A DNA stretch of 64,000 nucleotides from Semisulcospira habei (taxonomy: Eukaryota; Mollusca; Gastropoda; Semisulcospiridae). The position numbers and the translations under genes are program-made. Under the pieces are notes generated by a model. That model did no database searches. It was not told the origin of the DNA and was given only the letters and a program-made list of their open reading frames with translations. Shown in pieces: positions 31,786-42,670 of this stretch (positions within the stretch are counted from its first letter, which is position 1; each line of letters begins with the position of its first letter). The DNA lies in the NCBI GenBank assembly GCA_036245525.1, contig BTPG01000005.1:114074466-114138465 (forward strand). Reading direction: 5' to 3'.

Positions 31786-32154
31786 TGCGTGCTAAACAAA
31801 GACGGTGCCGATGGAGGTGTGCCACATGACAGTAATGAGGCACAACAACAAACCGCCACCTCCTTCCCCCCCCCCCTCCCCAACCCAACACACACAAAAG
31901 TAAAAAAACAAAGTCATTGGTTCCATGCAAAGATTATGGTATGGTCGAGAAACATTGATCTCAGTTTCCAAACAGTCGTCGTCACGACCCACAAGCGACT
32001 GTAGGCACACACCGACACACCACTGTCAACAAAGTCGTCATGATCCGAAGTCTGTACCAACATTGCTTGACCAACCATAATAGCTGTTAAGTTGAAACCC
32101 TCATGACCATCTACATTTGAGGCGCAAGGATGCCAATGCGGTTTACTTTTGCTA

Positions 32155-32220
32155 GCAAGTGGCACAGATCTTCATGAGCCCCTGCGGATGCAGGGGCTCA
32201 TGAAGATCTGTGCCACTTGC
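32155..32220. mobile_element. P1 palindrome, perfect arms with private variants
   Basis: 31-bp arms pair without mismatch around a GGAT loop. Both arms carry AAGTGG/CCACTT and GATCTTC/GAAGATC, unlike the family norm AAGAGG and GATCCTC. Confidence 0.9.
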
Positions 32221-32480
32221 AGACGGAACACGAGTGTTCGTGTATACACTGAGTACAATCCAACCTGTGTAAAGGCAAGTGACCGACAAAATGTGGTCGC
32301 CTTAGACAGGTGGTCTGTTTACACTGGGGCACATAAGCTACCATGAAATTACGCATGGGTGATCAGCTTAGACAGGTGGTCAGATGGTCGCCTTGGCAGG
32401 TCTGACGTTTGACCATCTCAGACGTTTTCTTCAGAATAAACTATAGCTAAATCACACAGGCAATGACATTGGGATACATG

Positions 32481-32544
32481 TGTGTTGGTTTGTGATTTTG
32501 GAGTATGGCTTGAAACCGTAACTTCTAAAATCACAGATCATGAC
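32481..32544. mobile_element. P6 palindrome
   Basis: TGTTGGTTTGTGATTTTGGA and TCTAAAATCACAGATCATGA around TATGGCTTGAAACCGTA. Confidence 0.65.
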
Positions 32545-32895
32545 ATAACATCGACGACGGTGTCTTCTGCACAATTCGCAGCGGAGCATCTATGCTTTCT
32601 GAAGACAGCCGGGTTTCTATGATAGAATCAGAACTCACCGTTATTTTTAATAGGAGTCGAGAGGTTTTCATAACGTGCGTTGCCACGGTTTTACATCACT
32701 GGCCTAAATCAGAGACCCAATTAGGAGTATACTCCTCTCAATTACGCCGAGTTTGGGTAAAGACAGCCTCCACCATAAGTCTTTGGTTATGGTAAACGAG
32801 GTGGTTTGGCCATCTAGACACAAGATGGACAATGTTTTGATGATGATTATCACAACGTTTGTTCTGGACGTGTTTAGTCTGCATGGGAGGTCCAG

Positions 32896-32962
32896 CTCAC
32901 ACCGATTTCCTCCCTTGATTCGCTACCAGCGGTAGCGAATCGAGGGAGACAAGCAGTGTGAG
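32896..32962. mobile_element. P5 palindrome
   Basis: CTCACACCGATTTCCTCCCT and complement with ATTCGCTACCAGCGGTAGCGA at the centre nearly perfect. Confidence 0.75.
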
Positions 32963-33316
32963 GCCTAATCATGACCAGACATCTTTGACATCTAATTTGA
33001 TAAGATAATAAGATCATTTCGATTATGGTCCGGTAATGAAAGCGACTACGACCAATCATAAAGTGTCTGTAGACAAACACAGGACCCGACGTCTGTAAGT
33101 TTGAGCTAATTTAGCCACCCAGGGTCATATTTATAGTCAATGAGGGCGCAGACGCGGTGAAGAAAAGGTCAATTTATTGTAGGTAACGTCATAGCTGAAG
33201 ACAGTATAGGGCTCGAGTCATGAGTAACAAACCAGGAACCGATAATCGTGCCAAGTCAGAAACCGATAATTGTGCTATTTTTGGGACAAAAAATGTGTGC
33301 TGGTCAAAGATGATGA

Positions 33317-33472
33317 GTCCAGTTGCATGAGTGAGCTTAGTCCTGCGCCAGCCACTAAGCAAGATGGTCCGCTGTAGCGGAGCACCTTGCTTCGTGGCTG
33401 CCGCAAGACTAAGCTCACTGATGTAATTATAGCAGGACTTGGCTCACTAAAGCAACTGACCACTGGACCTTA
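33317..33472. mobile_element. P4 palindrome with a second right terminus
   Basis: Arms 33326-33372 and 33374-33422 mirror each other. After ATAATTATAG-like sequence another right terminus follows (GCAGGACTTGGCTCACTAAA then GCAACTGACC). Confidence 0.7.
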
Positions 33473-33501
33473 CGGCTCGTGGTCGTAAGGTCGAAAATTA
33501 C
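33465..33501. mobile_element. P6 palindrome core
   Basis: GGACCTTACGGCTCGTGGTCG then TAAGGTCGAAAATTA; outer arms missing. Confidence 0.5.
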
Positions 33502-33536
33502 ATACCATCTGCAATTTACAATCTGTTTTACAATTG

Positions 33537-33606
33537 CTACTGACGACACCGCTTGACGGGAAAGACGCGATGACGTCTTTTCTACCAAAAGGTATCGTCA
33601 GTAGCA
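33537..33606. repeat. Palindrome related to 40047-40100
   Basis: CTACTGACGACACC ... GGTATCGTCAGTAG ends with GGAAAGACGCG / CGTCTTTTC inside, the same scheme as at 40041-40105 but diverged. Confidence 0.6.
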
Positions 33607-33919
33607 GTCGAAGGATAAAATGTTTCTCAAATATGCTTCCAAAGATGAGGACTTTTCCCTTCACCAACTGCGTAGGAGCTGCCAAGATCTGAATTATATT
33701 CTATTAAAAATATAAAGTTAAGTTTCTAGTTGCAGACATCTCGCAGCAGAGGACATCTTATTATGTTCCTGATCAGGGAAGCCGATCCCATTACCATATC
33801 TCGTGATATCACGGCATTTTCTAGATAGCCATTCCCAGCTTATTTCCAGCATCAAACGCCTGCATCTTCACTTTCATTATTCCCCCTAGACAACTGCAGG
33901 CTGCAAACACCTTCCATCT

Positions 33920-33985
33920 GCAAGAGACATAGATCTTCACGTGCCCCCGCAGGATGCGGGGCTCATGAAGATCTGTGTCTCTTGC
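33920..33985. mobile_element. P1 palindrome, GATCTTC variant
   Basis: GCAAGAGACATAGATCTTCA and GAAGATCTGTGTCTCTTGC; both arms carry GAC/GTC and CTTC/GAAG. Confidence 0.8.
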
Positions 33986-34207
33986 TGACTTCATTTAAAT
34001 GCATCAGAGCTTTTATAGAGAAAATAATAGGGCTCTGTTTCACTCAAAGACGGTAACCTCTCTCGTCGCCTACACCTAAAGCCCTCAATCACCCCTTCCT
34101 GAACCCACAGGCTGTGTTGGGAGACATGCGTTTTTAAGATGTGTATCAATGCCGCACAGTACTCAATTATTCACTTCTACTAGTCACTGAAAAAAACAGG
34201 ACGCACC

Positions 34208-34600
34208 CCTGTAGGCGGTCCGTGGCGCAACGGTTAACCCCTTGACTGCCGAGAAAGAAAAGAACACGATCCAACTGCCAAGAGACATAGATCCTCATTA
34301 GCTCCCGCAATTGCGGGAGCTCATGAGGATCTATGCCTCTTGCTGATGTGTGAGCCTGCTCCTTTGTCGGCTCGTTGACGTTGACCTTACAAGGAGTTCT
34401 CAAACACAATCTACGTCCACTGGCAGTGAAGGGGTTAAGCGTCTGCCACCAATGATAAAGGTGCGAGGTTCGATCCCCGGTTCCGGCGTCGGACTTTTCT
34501 CCTCTTGTGTCACAGTTAATTCGGGTGGACCGTCGGAGGTTCTTTCTCCGGGTCTTCCTCCCCCTTCACTCTGGTACCGGTTTCACCCACTTTATAAATT
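34208..34600 (+). mobile_element. tRNA-derived SINE interrupted by a TTAA MITE
   Basis: Head GTCCGTGGCGCAACGGTTAA with an A box TGGCGCAACGG, then after the inserted MITE GCGTCTGCCACCAATG and B box GGTTCGATCCC (34470-34480). The body runs to about 34600. The insertion falls right after the A box. Confidence 0.75.
34238..34434. mobile_element. P1 carrier MITE nested in a SINE head
   Basis: 197 bp between TTAA 34234-34237 and 34435-34438. Termini CCCCTTGACTGCC and, complemented, CCCCTTCACTGCC (12 of 13). The P1 hairpin runs 34278-34343. Taking out the element and one TTAA restores the expected tRNA spacing, a direct view of the empty site. Confidence 0.9.
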
Positions 34601-34828
34601 TTAAATACATGCGATCAAAATTTCCGAAATCTCAATAGCTGAGCTGACCCTTCGCACCACGTAGATGTCCTGTGTTTGTCTTGCAATGTGTTTGCCTTCA
34701 GAGTGAATGCGTGCGTTTTACGTGAGCGCGTGTGTTGGGTTCAGTTCGTGGCGCTTTGATCCGATTCACAGAATTAGGTAAGACGCCTATATAATGACCG
34801 GTATTACTATTTTTCAACACACGGTGCT

Positions 34829-34891
34829 TATTTCTTTAAGTCACTGACTGTAAAACACGAAGTGTTTTACAGTGACTTGAAGGAATAAATA
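34829..34891. repeat. Single palindrome
   Basis: TTATTTCTTTAAGTCACTG... and complement AGTGACTTGAAGGAATAAATA around AACACGAAGTGTT. Not one of the nine families. Confidence 0.7.
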
Positions 34892-35093
34892 CTGTGTAGT
34901 GATACACATGTAAAAAAGCATGTCTCTACCGCAGGCTATGCTTGAATTCCTTCATGTCAGCCCTTCGTGACAGGTCAAGCCAGGTTAAGGTCCTATAATG
35001 TCTAGATTCTCCTCTACCACGTCGCCCACTTAAAGCGCAAAGAAAGTCTACCAGTGAACTAAAGTTTGAATCGGCGGGCAAAGGACTTATTAG

Positions 35094-35513
35094 CCCGTTC
35101 AGTGCCGAAAAACAATTGAGCAACACTCAACTGCAAGAGGTATAGATCCTCATGAGCCCCCCGCAGTTGCGGGGGGCTAATGAGGATCTATGCCGCTTGC
35201 TGACGCCACTTTGAATCGTTGTTCCTATGACAGCTAGGGGTTTATGATGTCAAATTAACTCATTCTACCCCAACACCGAAATCTTTAAATGTTGCCGTTG
35301 TCCTCTGAAGACTGCATCGCAGTGCAGGACACAGATCGACCATGAGAGTTCAAGGGTGATGCCAGGATAGCTTGGCGCCCATAGGCGCCAAGCTATTCTG
35401 GCATCACCCTTGAACTATTATGGTCGATCCTTATCTTTAGGTGGTGTGTCTGGGGTAGAATGAGTTAACGCAGTCTGCAGAAACACAGTCTGCGTCAACT
35501 GACGCTGAAAGGG
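35094..35513. mobile_element. P1 carrier MITE hosting a P3 MITE
   Basis: Ends CCCGTTCAGTGCC and, complemented, CCCTTTCAGCGTC. Hairpin 35133-35200. Its internal GTCAAATTAAC site (elsewhere TTGAATTAACAAAG) received the P3 element 35259-35464. Right edge TTAA 35514-35517. Confidence 0.8.
35259..35464. mobile_element. P3 MITE (CTCATTCTACCCC type), nested
   Basis: 206 bp between TTAA 35255-35258 and 35465-35468. Terminal repeats CTCATTCTACCCC match exactly. The hairpin AGAGTTCAAGGGTGATGCC ... complement is near perfect. The copy at 63821-63993 is inverted relative to it. Confidence 0.9.
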
Positions 35514-35517
35514 TTAA

Positions 35518-35598
35518 TCTTTTTGGGCGGTCGGTAGCACTTCTTGTTGAGGTGAACCGTTATTCCTGGAACGGTATGGTCAGTAGAAGTTAAAAGGG
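35518..35598. mobile_element. P2 element, decayed, sharing a TTAA
   Basis: Begins TCTTTTTGGGCGGTCGGTAG right after TTAA 35514-35517, which is also the right edge of the previous element. It ends before TTAA 35599-35602. Confidence 0.6.
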
Positions 35599-36229
35599 TT
35601 AAGAAACAGCTACATCTTGGTAACAAACTGAGAAAGAACTTTTTAAAAATTAACCTTTATCATATATCCGCCATGTCTTTAACTCTGACCGGAAAAAAAT
35701 ACATAGAAAAATACTGGAGATACACAAAGGGCGAGCAGCTCAGTCAGAAGAACATCGGACCCACACAACTCTAAGGCTACACAAATTACAGGAACCCAAC
35801 TGGCACAGGTTCTTTTCCGATAAAAGCCCCCCCCCCCCCCCACCCCACCCCCTTACACATTAAAATAAGAAATAAATACAAAAAAAAATTCAAAAATCAA
35901 TCAATAAATAAATACAAAAATCAATACATAAATAATAAATACAAAAATATATAAATAAACAGTTTTCAAGCGGAAGGGGTCACCGACAGTTCAGAAAACA
36001 GCTTTACGCTGTAGCAGCCCTTTATAGCGCTACCACTGCTGTCCAAAGTGACAGGATCTGCTGGTGGCAACTAAAGGCAATTAATCCCTATCATTGACCG
36101 AAGTCCCGACTACCACCCCGAATAGCCCTCTCTGTCCGAGGAATACACGTCTACATGGGCTCAACATTCGGTAACGATACAACCATGTCTGTTATTCTGA
36201 ATCACGAAAACACAGACCATTCGAAGGCA

Positions 36230-36290
36230 AAAGACTCGGCACGGCTGTGCGCGGGCCCACTGCGGCCGTCGAGGGCCCGAGGACCTTTCA
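36230..36290. mobile_element. P7 GC-rich fragment
   Basis: GGCACGGCTGTGCGCGGGCC then CACTGCGGCCGTCGAGGGCC and CGAGGACCTTT: the right half of a P7 element. Confidence 0.5.
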
Positions 36291-36430
36291 TCCTGGGTTC
36301 GGATGATCCCCACCAGCTCACTTAGTTGCGAGTATCCTCCATGGCTCATACGCACTCGCCTCCAGGATAATGATGCATAAGAAGACAAAAAGACAGTAGT
36401 CTGTGGTTTTGTTGTTGTTGTGTAAAGCGA

Positions 36431-36478
36431 GATTGTAATCGCATTAAGATGAAAATCTCGCTTTTACAAAAACGGACA
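36431..36478. mobile_element. P8 palindrome
   Basis: AAAGCGAGATTGTAATCGCAT... and GATGAAAATCTCGCTTT, followed by the family's right end ACAAAAACGGACATACTG. Confidence 0.6.
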
Positions 36479-36499
36479 TACTGCTATTTTGCCTTCTCC

Positions 36500-37260
36500 T
36501 GGGACAGATCAGTCCGCACAAGCCATTATTGTCTGCCTGTATATAGATCCCGTAAAAGAAGGAACCCACCACAAGAGGCATGTGCTCTCATGGGCAGCTG
36601 CAGAAAGCAGGAACGTTCGAGAACCTGCATCGTTGGGTATAGATGAAGGCGGTGTCCAAGACTCACAGAGACCCATGCTGTCCAAATCTAGCAAAAGCCA
36701 GTATGTCCGTTTTCAAAGTAATCTCGCTTTTCCCAACAATGGACACACTGCCTTTGCTAAATCACGGCAGTGTACCTGTTGCTCACTGATGAAGACTACA
36801 GAGGGCTGGGCTAATGTGAATCTTTTGCTTCTTGCAGACTGGAGGCGTTCGCAGACAGAGTGACCCCGGGGGAGAGTGGTCCGCTAAGTGACTGACATCG
36901 CCTTAAACGCCACACCCGCACACCCATCACCTCTTAAAACTCTGCTCCAATTGATTGGGGCCGAATTTACCGCGCCTTAACGGCCGTTTTCGCCCGCAAG
37001 TCTGTCAGCCCTGCACAAAACTCACCTCCAGAATAGCTCTCAGATGGGGCGAGCAATGAGAAAAGGTCGCTTTTCTGTCGCTCGACGGGCTCCAATTGCA
37101 AGTAATGCAGGGAGTCAGACCCTATCGCGACTTCCCGATCAATGGACGTTTTTGACCAATCAGTTTTGTCGGAGCCCACTTAGTGCGGGACTGTGGCGGA
37201 AGGGGACCCATTCAGTAATAAAAACAATATTGCGCGGCCTCTCTTTCAGTGCCCACTCCC
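36500..37260. other. No gene recognised
   Basis: Only a second P8-like arm pair near 36700-36755 (TATGTCCGTTTTCAAAGTA). No homologous or long clean coding frame. Confidence 0.5.
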
Positions 37261-37270
37261 AGTCGCTTAA

Positions 37271-37489
37271 CCCTTATCTTTCGGAATACACCAGTGTGTG
37301 AGATAAGTTTGACTAAAATAGTTCAAGAGTAGTGCCAGAATAGCTTGGCGCCTGTAGGCACCAAGCTATTCTGGAACCACCCTTGAACTCAAGCCATTGG
37401 TCTATATCCTTATCTGTAAGTACTATAATGTAGCTTGCATAATTATGGCAGTGTACAAATTTGAGGCTTTAGCCTCAGTATGATATGGG
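37271..37489. mobile_element. P3-type MITE, TTAA-flanked
   Basis: TTAA 37267-37270 and 37490-37493. The hairpin 37318-37388 (AGTTCAAGAGTAGTGCCAGA ... complement) is near the left. Termini CCCTTATCTTT and, complemented, CCCATATCATAC. Confidence 0.65.
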
Positions 37490-37714
37490 TTAAAACATCG
37501 GTGATACCGAAATTGTGGGACAGCACTGGGATTGGTCGGGTCCACAGACAGATTCAATATGTCACTGTTTTTATCCCCCATTAAAAGGGCACTTTTACAC
37601 CGTCAACTACAGGCTTTTGTCAGTAAGTCGATCGAGACTTTAATGTGTCGGAGTCGCCTGGCACTTTCAGGCAGTAACTTTCCTCCCTCAATTCGATGCC
37701 GCGTGACCAGATGT

Positions 37715-37913
37715 GTTTCACCCTGGTTGTCTCCCTCGATTTGCTGTGAAACATCTGGTCATCTAGTCTCATGTTGGAGCAACAGTCCGACTCCTAACAT
37801 AGTGATCGCAGTGAATCGAACCAGTGTGGAAGACATCTGGTCATCTAGCCTAGTGTTGGATCAACAGTCTGACATAGTGATGGCAGCGAACCAAGGGAGA
37901 CGACTAGTGTAAA
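37715..37913. mobile_element. P5 palindrome with repeated internal segment
   Basis: One left arm (CCTGGTTGTCTCCCTCGATT) and two right arms (CAGTGAATCGAACCAGTGTG, then CAGCGAACCAAGGGAGACG). The stretch GACATCTGGTCATCTAGYCT...AACAGTC precedes each right arm. Confidence 0.65.
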
Positions 37914-37959
37914 AGTGTTCTGGACGCAGGACGGACAACAAGCGGTCATCCCAAGTACT

Positions 37960-38930
37960 CTACCGTAAGGTCTGCGAGTTTTAAGGACCATCCCTCACGG
38001 AATCACGCTACACTCTCAAGCCCTACTTACTTCCATTATCTGAGGCTCTGAGATGCAAACAAGGCCCGATCTTTAGCAAAACCCTGCAGAAGCACGGGCA
38101 AGTGAGAATCTGTGTCTCTCCCAGCTGACAGGGTCTTGTTGAAAAAGGACAGTGACAGACAACGAACAGCTTTTCGGCCCCGCATATCGGCCTCGGCACG
38201 CAACAGTTGTACGCAGAGCTTCGAGCAGCCTCCACAACTGGTGACCCTGGTAGTGCAGATGTACATGGAGTTTTGTTCCAGGGCGCAACATAAAAGCGCA
38301 TTACTTCTAAACTTCAAAACAGCGGTTTGATGGTGAATCGGTTTAAACGACGTATCGTCGCAACAACTAAAAAATGAGTATACAGAAGAGTCTGTTTTGA
38401 GCGATCATCCATATGAGAAGTCACCTGTCAAGTAAAGACCACCAATCTTATGAGAGACCGCTTGTCATTAAAGACCATCATTTAGGTGGCTTCAGCCATG
38501 GTTTTTAATGACAAGTAAAACTTTATGCTCTCTCTTGCGAGAGCGTCTGTCGTTAAGAACACTGTAGCTCAAAACAGGTTCTACTATAACACTGAGCTCT
38601 GGACGATACTGCCAAATCCGGAAACTGTCCACTGAAGTCTTCAAATCAATTGTGAGAATGGATCGACCAAGATAGTTCACGGGTGGTGCGGCCAAGCTAT
38701 TCCAGAACCACCGTAGAGCCTCTGATTTATCAAAGCCGATCAGCCTCCAACCATCGTGTGTCGGAGCTGAATGCACTGAGCGAAACAACAATGGGGTTTT
38801 GAGAGCGTGATATGCAATGTCTCCCTGCGGAGTAGTCCCTTCTGCAGCAAGCGCATGTGTTTTATACACCCCTTGAGAATAGAAACCTGTGGATGGCAGT
38901 CGGCGAGATGGCCTGCAAAAGGAGAAGAGG
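37960..38930. other. No gene recognised; relics only
   Basis: Degraded P1 right arm at 38098-38127 (GAGAATCTGTGTCTCTCCCA) and a degraded P3 core at 38664-38715. The overlapping minus-strand frames around 38030-38320 match nothing I know. Confidence 0.45.
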
Positions 38931-38935
38931 AACAT

Positions 38936-39002
38936 GTGTGATGGTCTGTGATTTGGACCTTACGGCGGTAGGTCGTAAAGTCCAAAATCACAGACCAGCA
39001 CA
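38936..39002. mobile_element. P6 palindrome
   Basis: GTGTGATGGTCTGTGATTTG ... CCAAAATCACAGACCAGCAC around ACGGCGGTAGGTCGT. Confidence 0.75.
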
Positions 39003-39556
39003 AACACACGTATCCCTAATACCTGATGGCAAACCCCCTAAAAGATGTCTACAAACATGTTCGTGACAGTATATTTGCTCCTAACAGATGGAAGCGGTTC
39101 GCTGTGAGACCAGATGACAAATCGCTCAAGGCGCCCAAATGATCTGGAATCCCCATTCACATTTTATTACTGGCGGGGACCTTGAGTCTCAGGAGATGGC
39201 CAAAATTGTCAAAGTGATAATGCGGCCGGAGGGAAATAACCACTGAAAAAAAAAAAAAACACCCTGAAAATGGCAGTGAATAATAGACAATAATGTCGAT
39301 GGGCGGTTGCAGGCAGACTGTGTGGTTTTGCAAAGAGGGATCTAAATATAAGGCCACACACACAAATACGCTGTAATGACGGGGGTCTGAAATGAAATTA
39401 CCTAGACTTGATCCTAGGTTGAACACGGCCAAATAACAGTCACTGTTGCTATTTTGCACAGTCTACCATCAATCATTGTGAAGGGTAAGCTTCTGAAGCT
39501 CAGCATAATTCCGCGCACAACACGTTTTATTACAATAATTCTGGTCCACAATCCTA

Positions 39557-39659
39557 TACCGACGAACAAAAGAAATGCGACATTTTCGGAATCATCGGAA
39601 ACGCTTGCGTGTTTCCAATGATTACAAAAATTGTCCGCATTTCTTTTTGCTCGTCTGTA
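39557..39659. mobile_element. 103-bp palindrome with TA at both edges
   Basis: Termini TACCGACGAACAAAAGAAAT and, complemented, TACAGACGAGCAAAAAGAAAT, centre GCTTGCG. TA on both sides would fit a Tc1/mariner-type duplication. Only one copy here. Confidence 0.65.
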
Positions 39660-39661
39660 TA

Positions 39662-40030
39662 ATTATTTGCAAAAGTACATAATTCGTATTTGCTGGAAGA
39701 GATCGGGACGCACAGAAAAGACGTAACAAAACAATTTTGTTTCGATCTTGGCCAAAAGTACTGACAAAACGTGTATGATCGATGCTTGTACAGTAGTAGT
39801 GCAACCACGTGTTAAAATTCAGGGATATAATAATAATTATGCATGAACATTAGCACCTTTTTTTTTTTTTACAACTAATGTATTTTTTTAATTCTTAAGT
39901 GCTTGTGCTAACCCTAATGAAAATTATGTGGACTTTGGACTGTCTTGAATGTTCAGCTTTAGACACTCCTCAAGACAAATTGTCTTCTAGTCTACAATTG
40001 AAGACGTTTGGCCAACACACACATAACCCC
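39662..40030. other. No gene recognised
   Basis: AT-rich sequence with a T12 run near 39862. No frame with recognisable content. Confidence 0.45.
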
Positions 40031-40046
40031 TTCAGTGCTACTGACG

Positions 40047-40100
40047 ATACTGTACACCGGAAAAGACGCGTAGTTACGCGTCTTTTCCGGTGTACAGTAT
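40047..40100. repeat. Perfect palindrome
   Basis: Arms ATACTGTACACCGGAAAAGA then CGCGTA pair without mismatch around a two-base centre. The preceding CCCCTTCAGTGCTACTGACG resembles a TTAA-element terminus; the first bases are CATAAC, not TTAAC. Confidence 0.8.
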
Positions 40101-40476
40101 AGTCTAGCATTTCAAGAGGCATAGTCAACGCGGACTTGAAGAGATGTGGACACTCTACGAGACCGCGAGATGCCACTAATCACATCAACTGTGACAACAC
40201 GCATCGCTGAAAAACACCCTGCTCGTAATATACGACGACGAATTCGAACCATTGTGGCGGGCTACGCACACATCTCCGCATTGATCGGACAATAGAGTTT
40301 CTCAGTACAGGCATACGCCCCCCCGTCACAGCTAATACCATCCTGCCAGGAGCCAGCGATAGTGTACACATTCTGACAGACGAAAGATCGAAAATGAGCT
40401 TGACTGATACGTTCTCAGGCTGATGGGAACACTTTTTGCCAACTGAGCACACAAGGAATTTCTTTGCCTGTCTTAA

Positions 40477-40656
40477 CTCCTTGCTTGCCGAGAAAAATCG
40501 AACCAACTGCAAGAGACGTAGCTCCTCATGAGCCTCCGCAGCTGCGGGGGCTCATAAGGATCTATGCCTCTTGCTGATACCACTCTGAATCCTGGGACGG
40601 CGTTGGCTCTCTGACGTTGAATTAACAAAAGATTGCTTCCACTGGCTGTGAAGATG
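40477..40656. mobile_element. P1 carrier MITE, TTAA-flanked
   Basis: 180 bp between TTAA 40473-40476 and 40657-40660. Ends CTCCTTGCTTGCC and, complemented, CATCTTCACAGCC. Hairpin 40509-40574. Confidence 0.75.
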
Positions 40657-41150
40657 TTAAACCTCTTGTGACTGCAACAACTGGCACTATTACCAGTACC
40701 AATGGCTGCGTCAACAAGAGGGTTGAGTCAACGTGAATTCTTCAGGTTAGTTGACTGTTGAAGCTTCTCCAATGTTCTGCAGGAACTTTGCTCGGAAGAA
40801 AGGATTCGACAGCTTTGGGTGCAGGATGGAATAGGTTGCCCAACGTCACTGAATCGAAAAAAAGGAATTGACCGATAGTTTGCCCCAGAGGTGATCGAAG
40901 ACGAAACCCCCTGGATCTCTTATCAGTCTGTGTTTGATGGCCATACCATCTCCTCCGCGTTGAGCACTCAGATGTGAATGGCTCCGATTCCCAAGTAAAG
41001 AGACATAGTTCATCGTAAGCCCCTGTAGGCTCCACAGGCACGCGAGAGCCTATGTTTTCTAAAGTGGGGCGATATTTGTTAAGGAATCCACAAGAATTTC
41101 GATTCGGGGCTACGTCATAGTGACAAGATAAAAATCGCCTAGATCCCTCA

Positions 41151-41262
41151 CCCTTTGGCTGTCGGTAGAGCTTTTTGTCGAGATGATTCCTGCAGGACGT
41201 GAGGGATGTTGTTATTCCTGCAGGAATTATCGCGACAAAAAGCGCTACCGACAGCCAAAGGG
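41151..41262. mobile_element. P2 palindrome with extended centre
   Basis: CCCTTTGGCTGTCGGTAGAG left and AGCGCTACCGACAGCCAAAG right, TTAA 41263-41266. The centre contains the CCTGCAGGA motif twice, separated by CGTGAGGGATGTTGTTATT. Confidence 0.75.
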
Positions 41263-41451
41263 TTAAAGTCGAAAAGGCACAAATCATCAGTTACTCCTGT
41301 AGCTTGCATAAGCCTGTGCATCGGTGCAATCTGCTACGGCGCATGAGCGTCTACGTCCCTTGCAAAGGCGATCTCCGTTCTCTGGAGGACCAAATCGAGA
41401 GAAGAGCCGCCGCCATACGGTTCACATTTCAGAGTTTTTCTTGCGATACAT

Positions 41452-41520
41452 GCATTAGGCACAGATCCTGGTGAGCTCCTGCAGTCTGCAGGGGCTCATG
41501 AGGCTCTATATGCCCCTTGC
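41452..41520. mobile_element. P1 palindrome, diverged
   Basis: GCATTAGGCACAGATCCTGG and GAGGCTCTATATGCCCCTTGC around TGCAGTCTGCA. Confidence 0.6.
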
Positions 41521-41529
41521 ACGCGGGTT

Positions 41530-42120
41530 ACTGGTTAATAGAGATGGGGTGCCGTACGGTTCACATTTCAGGGGTTTATTTGCACGTCTGTGCACACTCA
41601 CGCGCGTTTACTCGCTTTACGCGCGGGATGGCAACGTTTTCAGATATAATTCAATTGCTGGCCCGCCACACACGGCCATCAGGGGAGGGAGGAAATTATG
41701 GGGTGGCCAAGAGTCAACAGACCCAAGAGCCATAGATCGATGAGGGGGGCGTTTGAAGGGGATATGTTGAGGGTCAGGTGGGTAGGGGGGGGGGGGGCGG
41801 TACTACGAACTTGAAACCGCCACCATTTTACGTCCTCAAAACTCCTTCCCCACTATATCCCCACAAACCGCCGCACGTCTATAAATCCCTCACCCACCCT
41901 CCTCCATAGAGGTTAAGGCCGGAAGACAGACCTGGGGGTGGAGGGGAAGGGTGGGGGTGGAGATATGTCTTTGGGGTTAAAGCTGGTAGTGTAATAAATC
42001 CCAGACTGGAACCACTTAGCCTGCAACGTCTGACGGACGAGAACGCATAATTATGTCATGAAGGCAGATTTAAAAGTTAATTGTCAGCACCTAGCAATAG
42101 TAATCGAGAAACACTGAACA
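41530..42120. other. No gene recognised; G-rich tracts
   Basis: GGTTCACATTTCAG occurs at 41419-41432 and 41559-41572, suggesting a local duplication. G-rich runs at 41760-41800 and 41930-41965 could form quadruplexes. Confidence 0.5.
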
Positions 42121-42130
42121 CCACGAAACT

Positions 42131-42196
42131 GCAAGAGGCATTGATCCTCATGAGCCCTCGCAGTTGCGGGGGCTCATGAGGATCTATGCCTCTTGC
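42131..42196. mobile_element. P1 palindrome
   Basis: GCAAGAGGCATTGATCCTCA and complement with two mismatches. The carrier right end reads CCAATGGCAGTGTAGAGGG at 42282-42301. Confidence 0.8.
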
Positions 42197-42342
42197 TGAA
42201 ACCTCTTTACATCCACGTTTCCTAGACGTCTGGAGCTCTTTGGCGCTGAGGTAACAAAGGTTTCAAACAAACAGTCAGCATCCAATGGCAGTGTAGAGGG
42301 TAAAGGGAAGTCATTCTGGGGAGTATTTAACTGTAATCTTAA

Positions 42343-42666
42343 CCACTTCTGCCCCGACACACAACAAGAAGACATGGATCCACCGTGTTAGTTCAAGGGT
42401 GGTGCCAGGACAGCTTGGCGCCTTTGGACAAAAAGCGCTGCCCATGGCCGGCGAAGGCCATAACACTGATTAAAACATTCTGCTCCAGGAGTGAAATCTG
42501 CACATTTTGAAGTTGCCCCCTGAAGACTGTATTACACTTCTGGAGACAGATCGAGCGCGATAGTTCAAGGGTTGTGCCAGAATAGCTTGCATTATTCTGG
42601 CACAACCCTTGAACTATCACGCTCGCTCGATCCATGTCTTGCCGTGGCGTGTCTGAGATGAATGAG
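42343..42666. mobile_element. P3 MITE with one extra arm, TTAA-flanked
   Basis: 324 bp between TTAA 42339-42342 and 42667-42670. A lone P3 arm (AGTTCAAGGGTGGTGCCAGG) at 42391-42423 precedes a full hairpin 42551-42632 whose arms share private changes (GTTGTGCC/GGCACAAC, GCGCGAT/ATCACGC). Confidence 0.7.
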
Positions 42667-42670
42667 TTAA

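Noticed and set aside
40742..41287. 181-codon minus-strand frame as a gene
   Set aside because: It reads through the P2 palindrome at 41151-41262, and neither part resembles a known protein.
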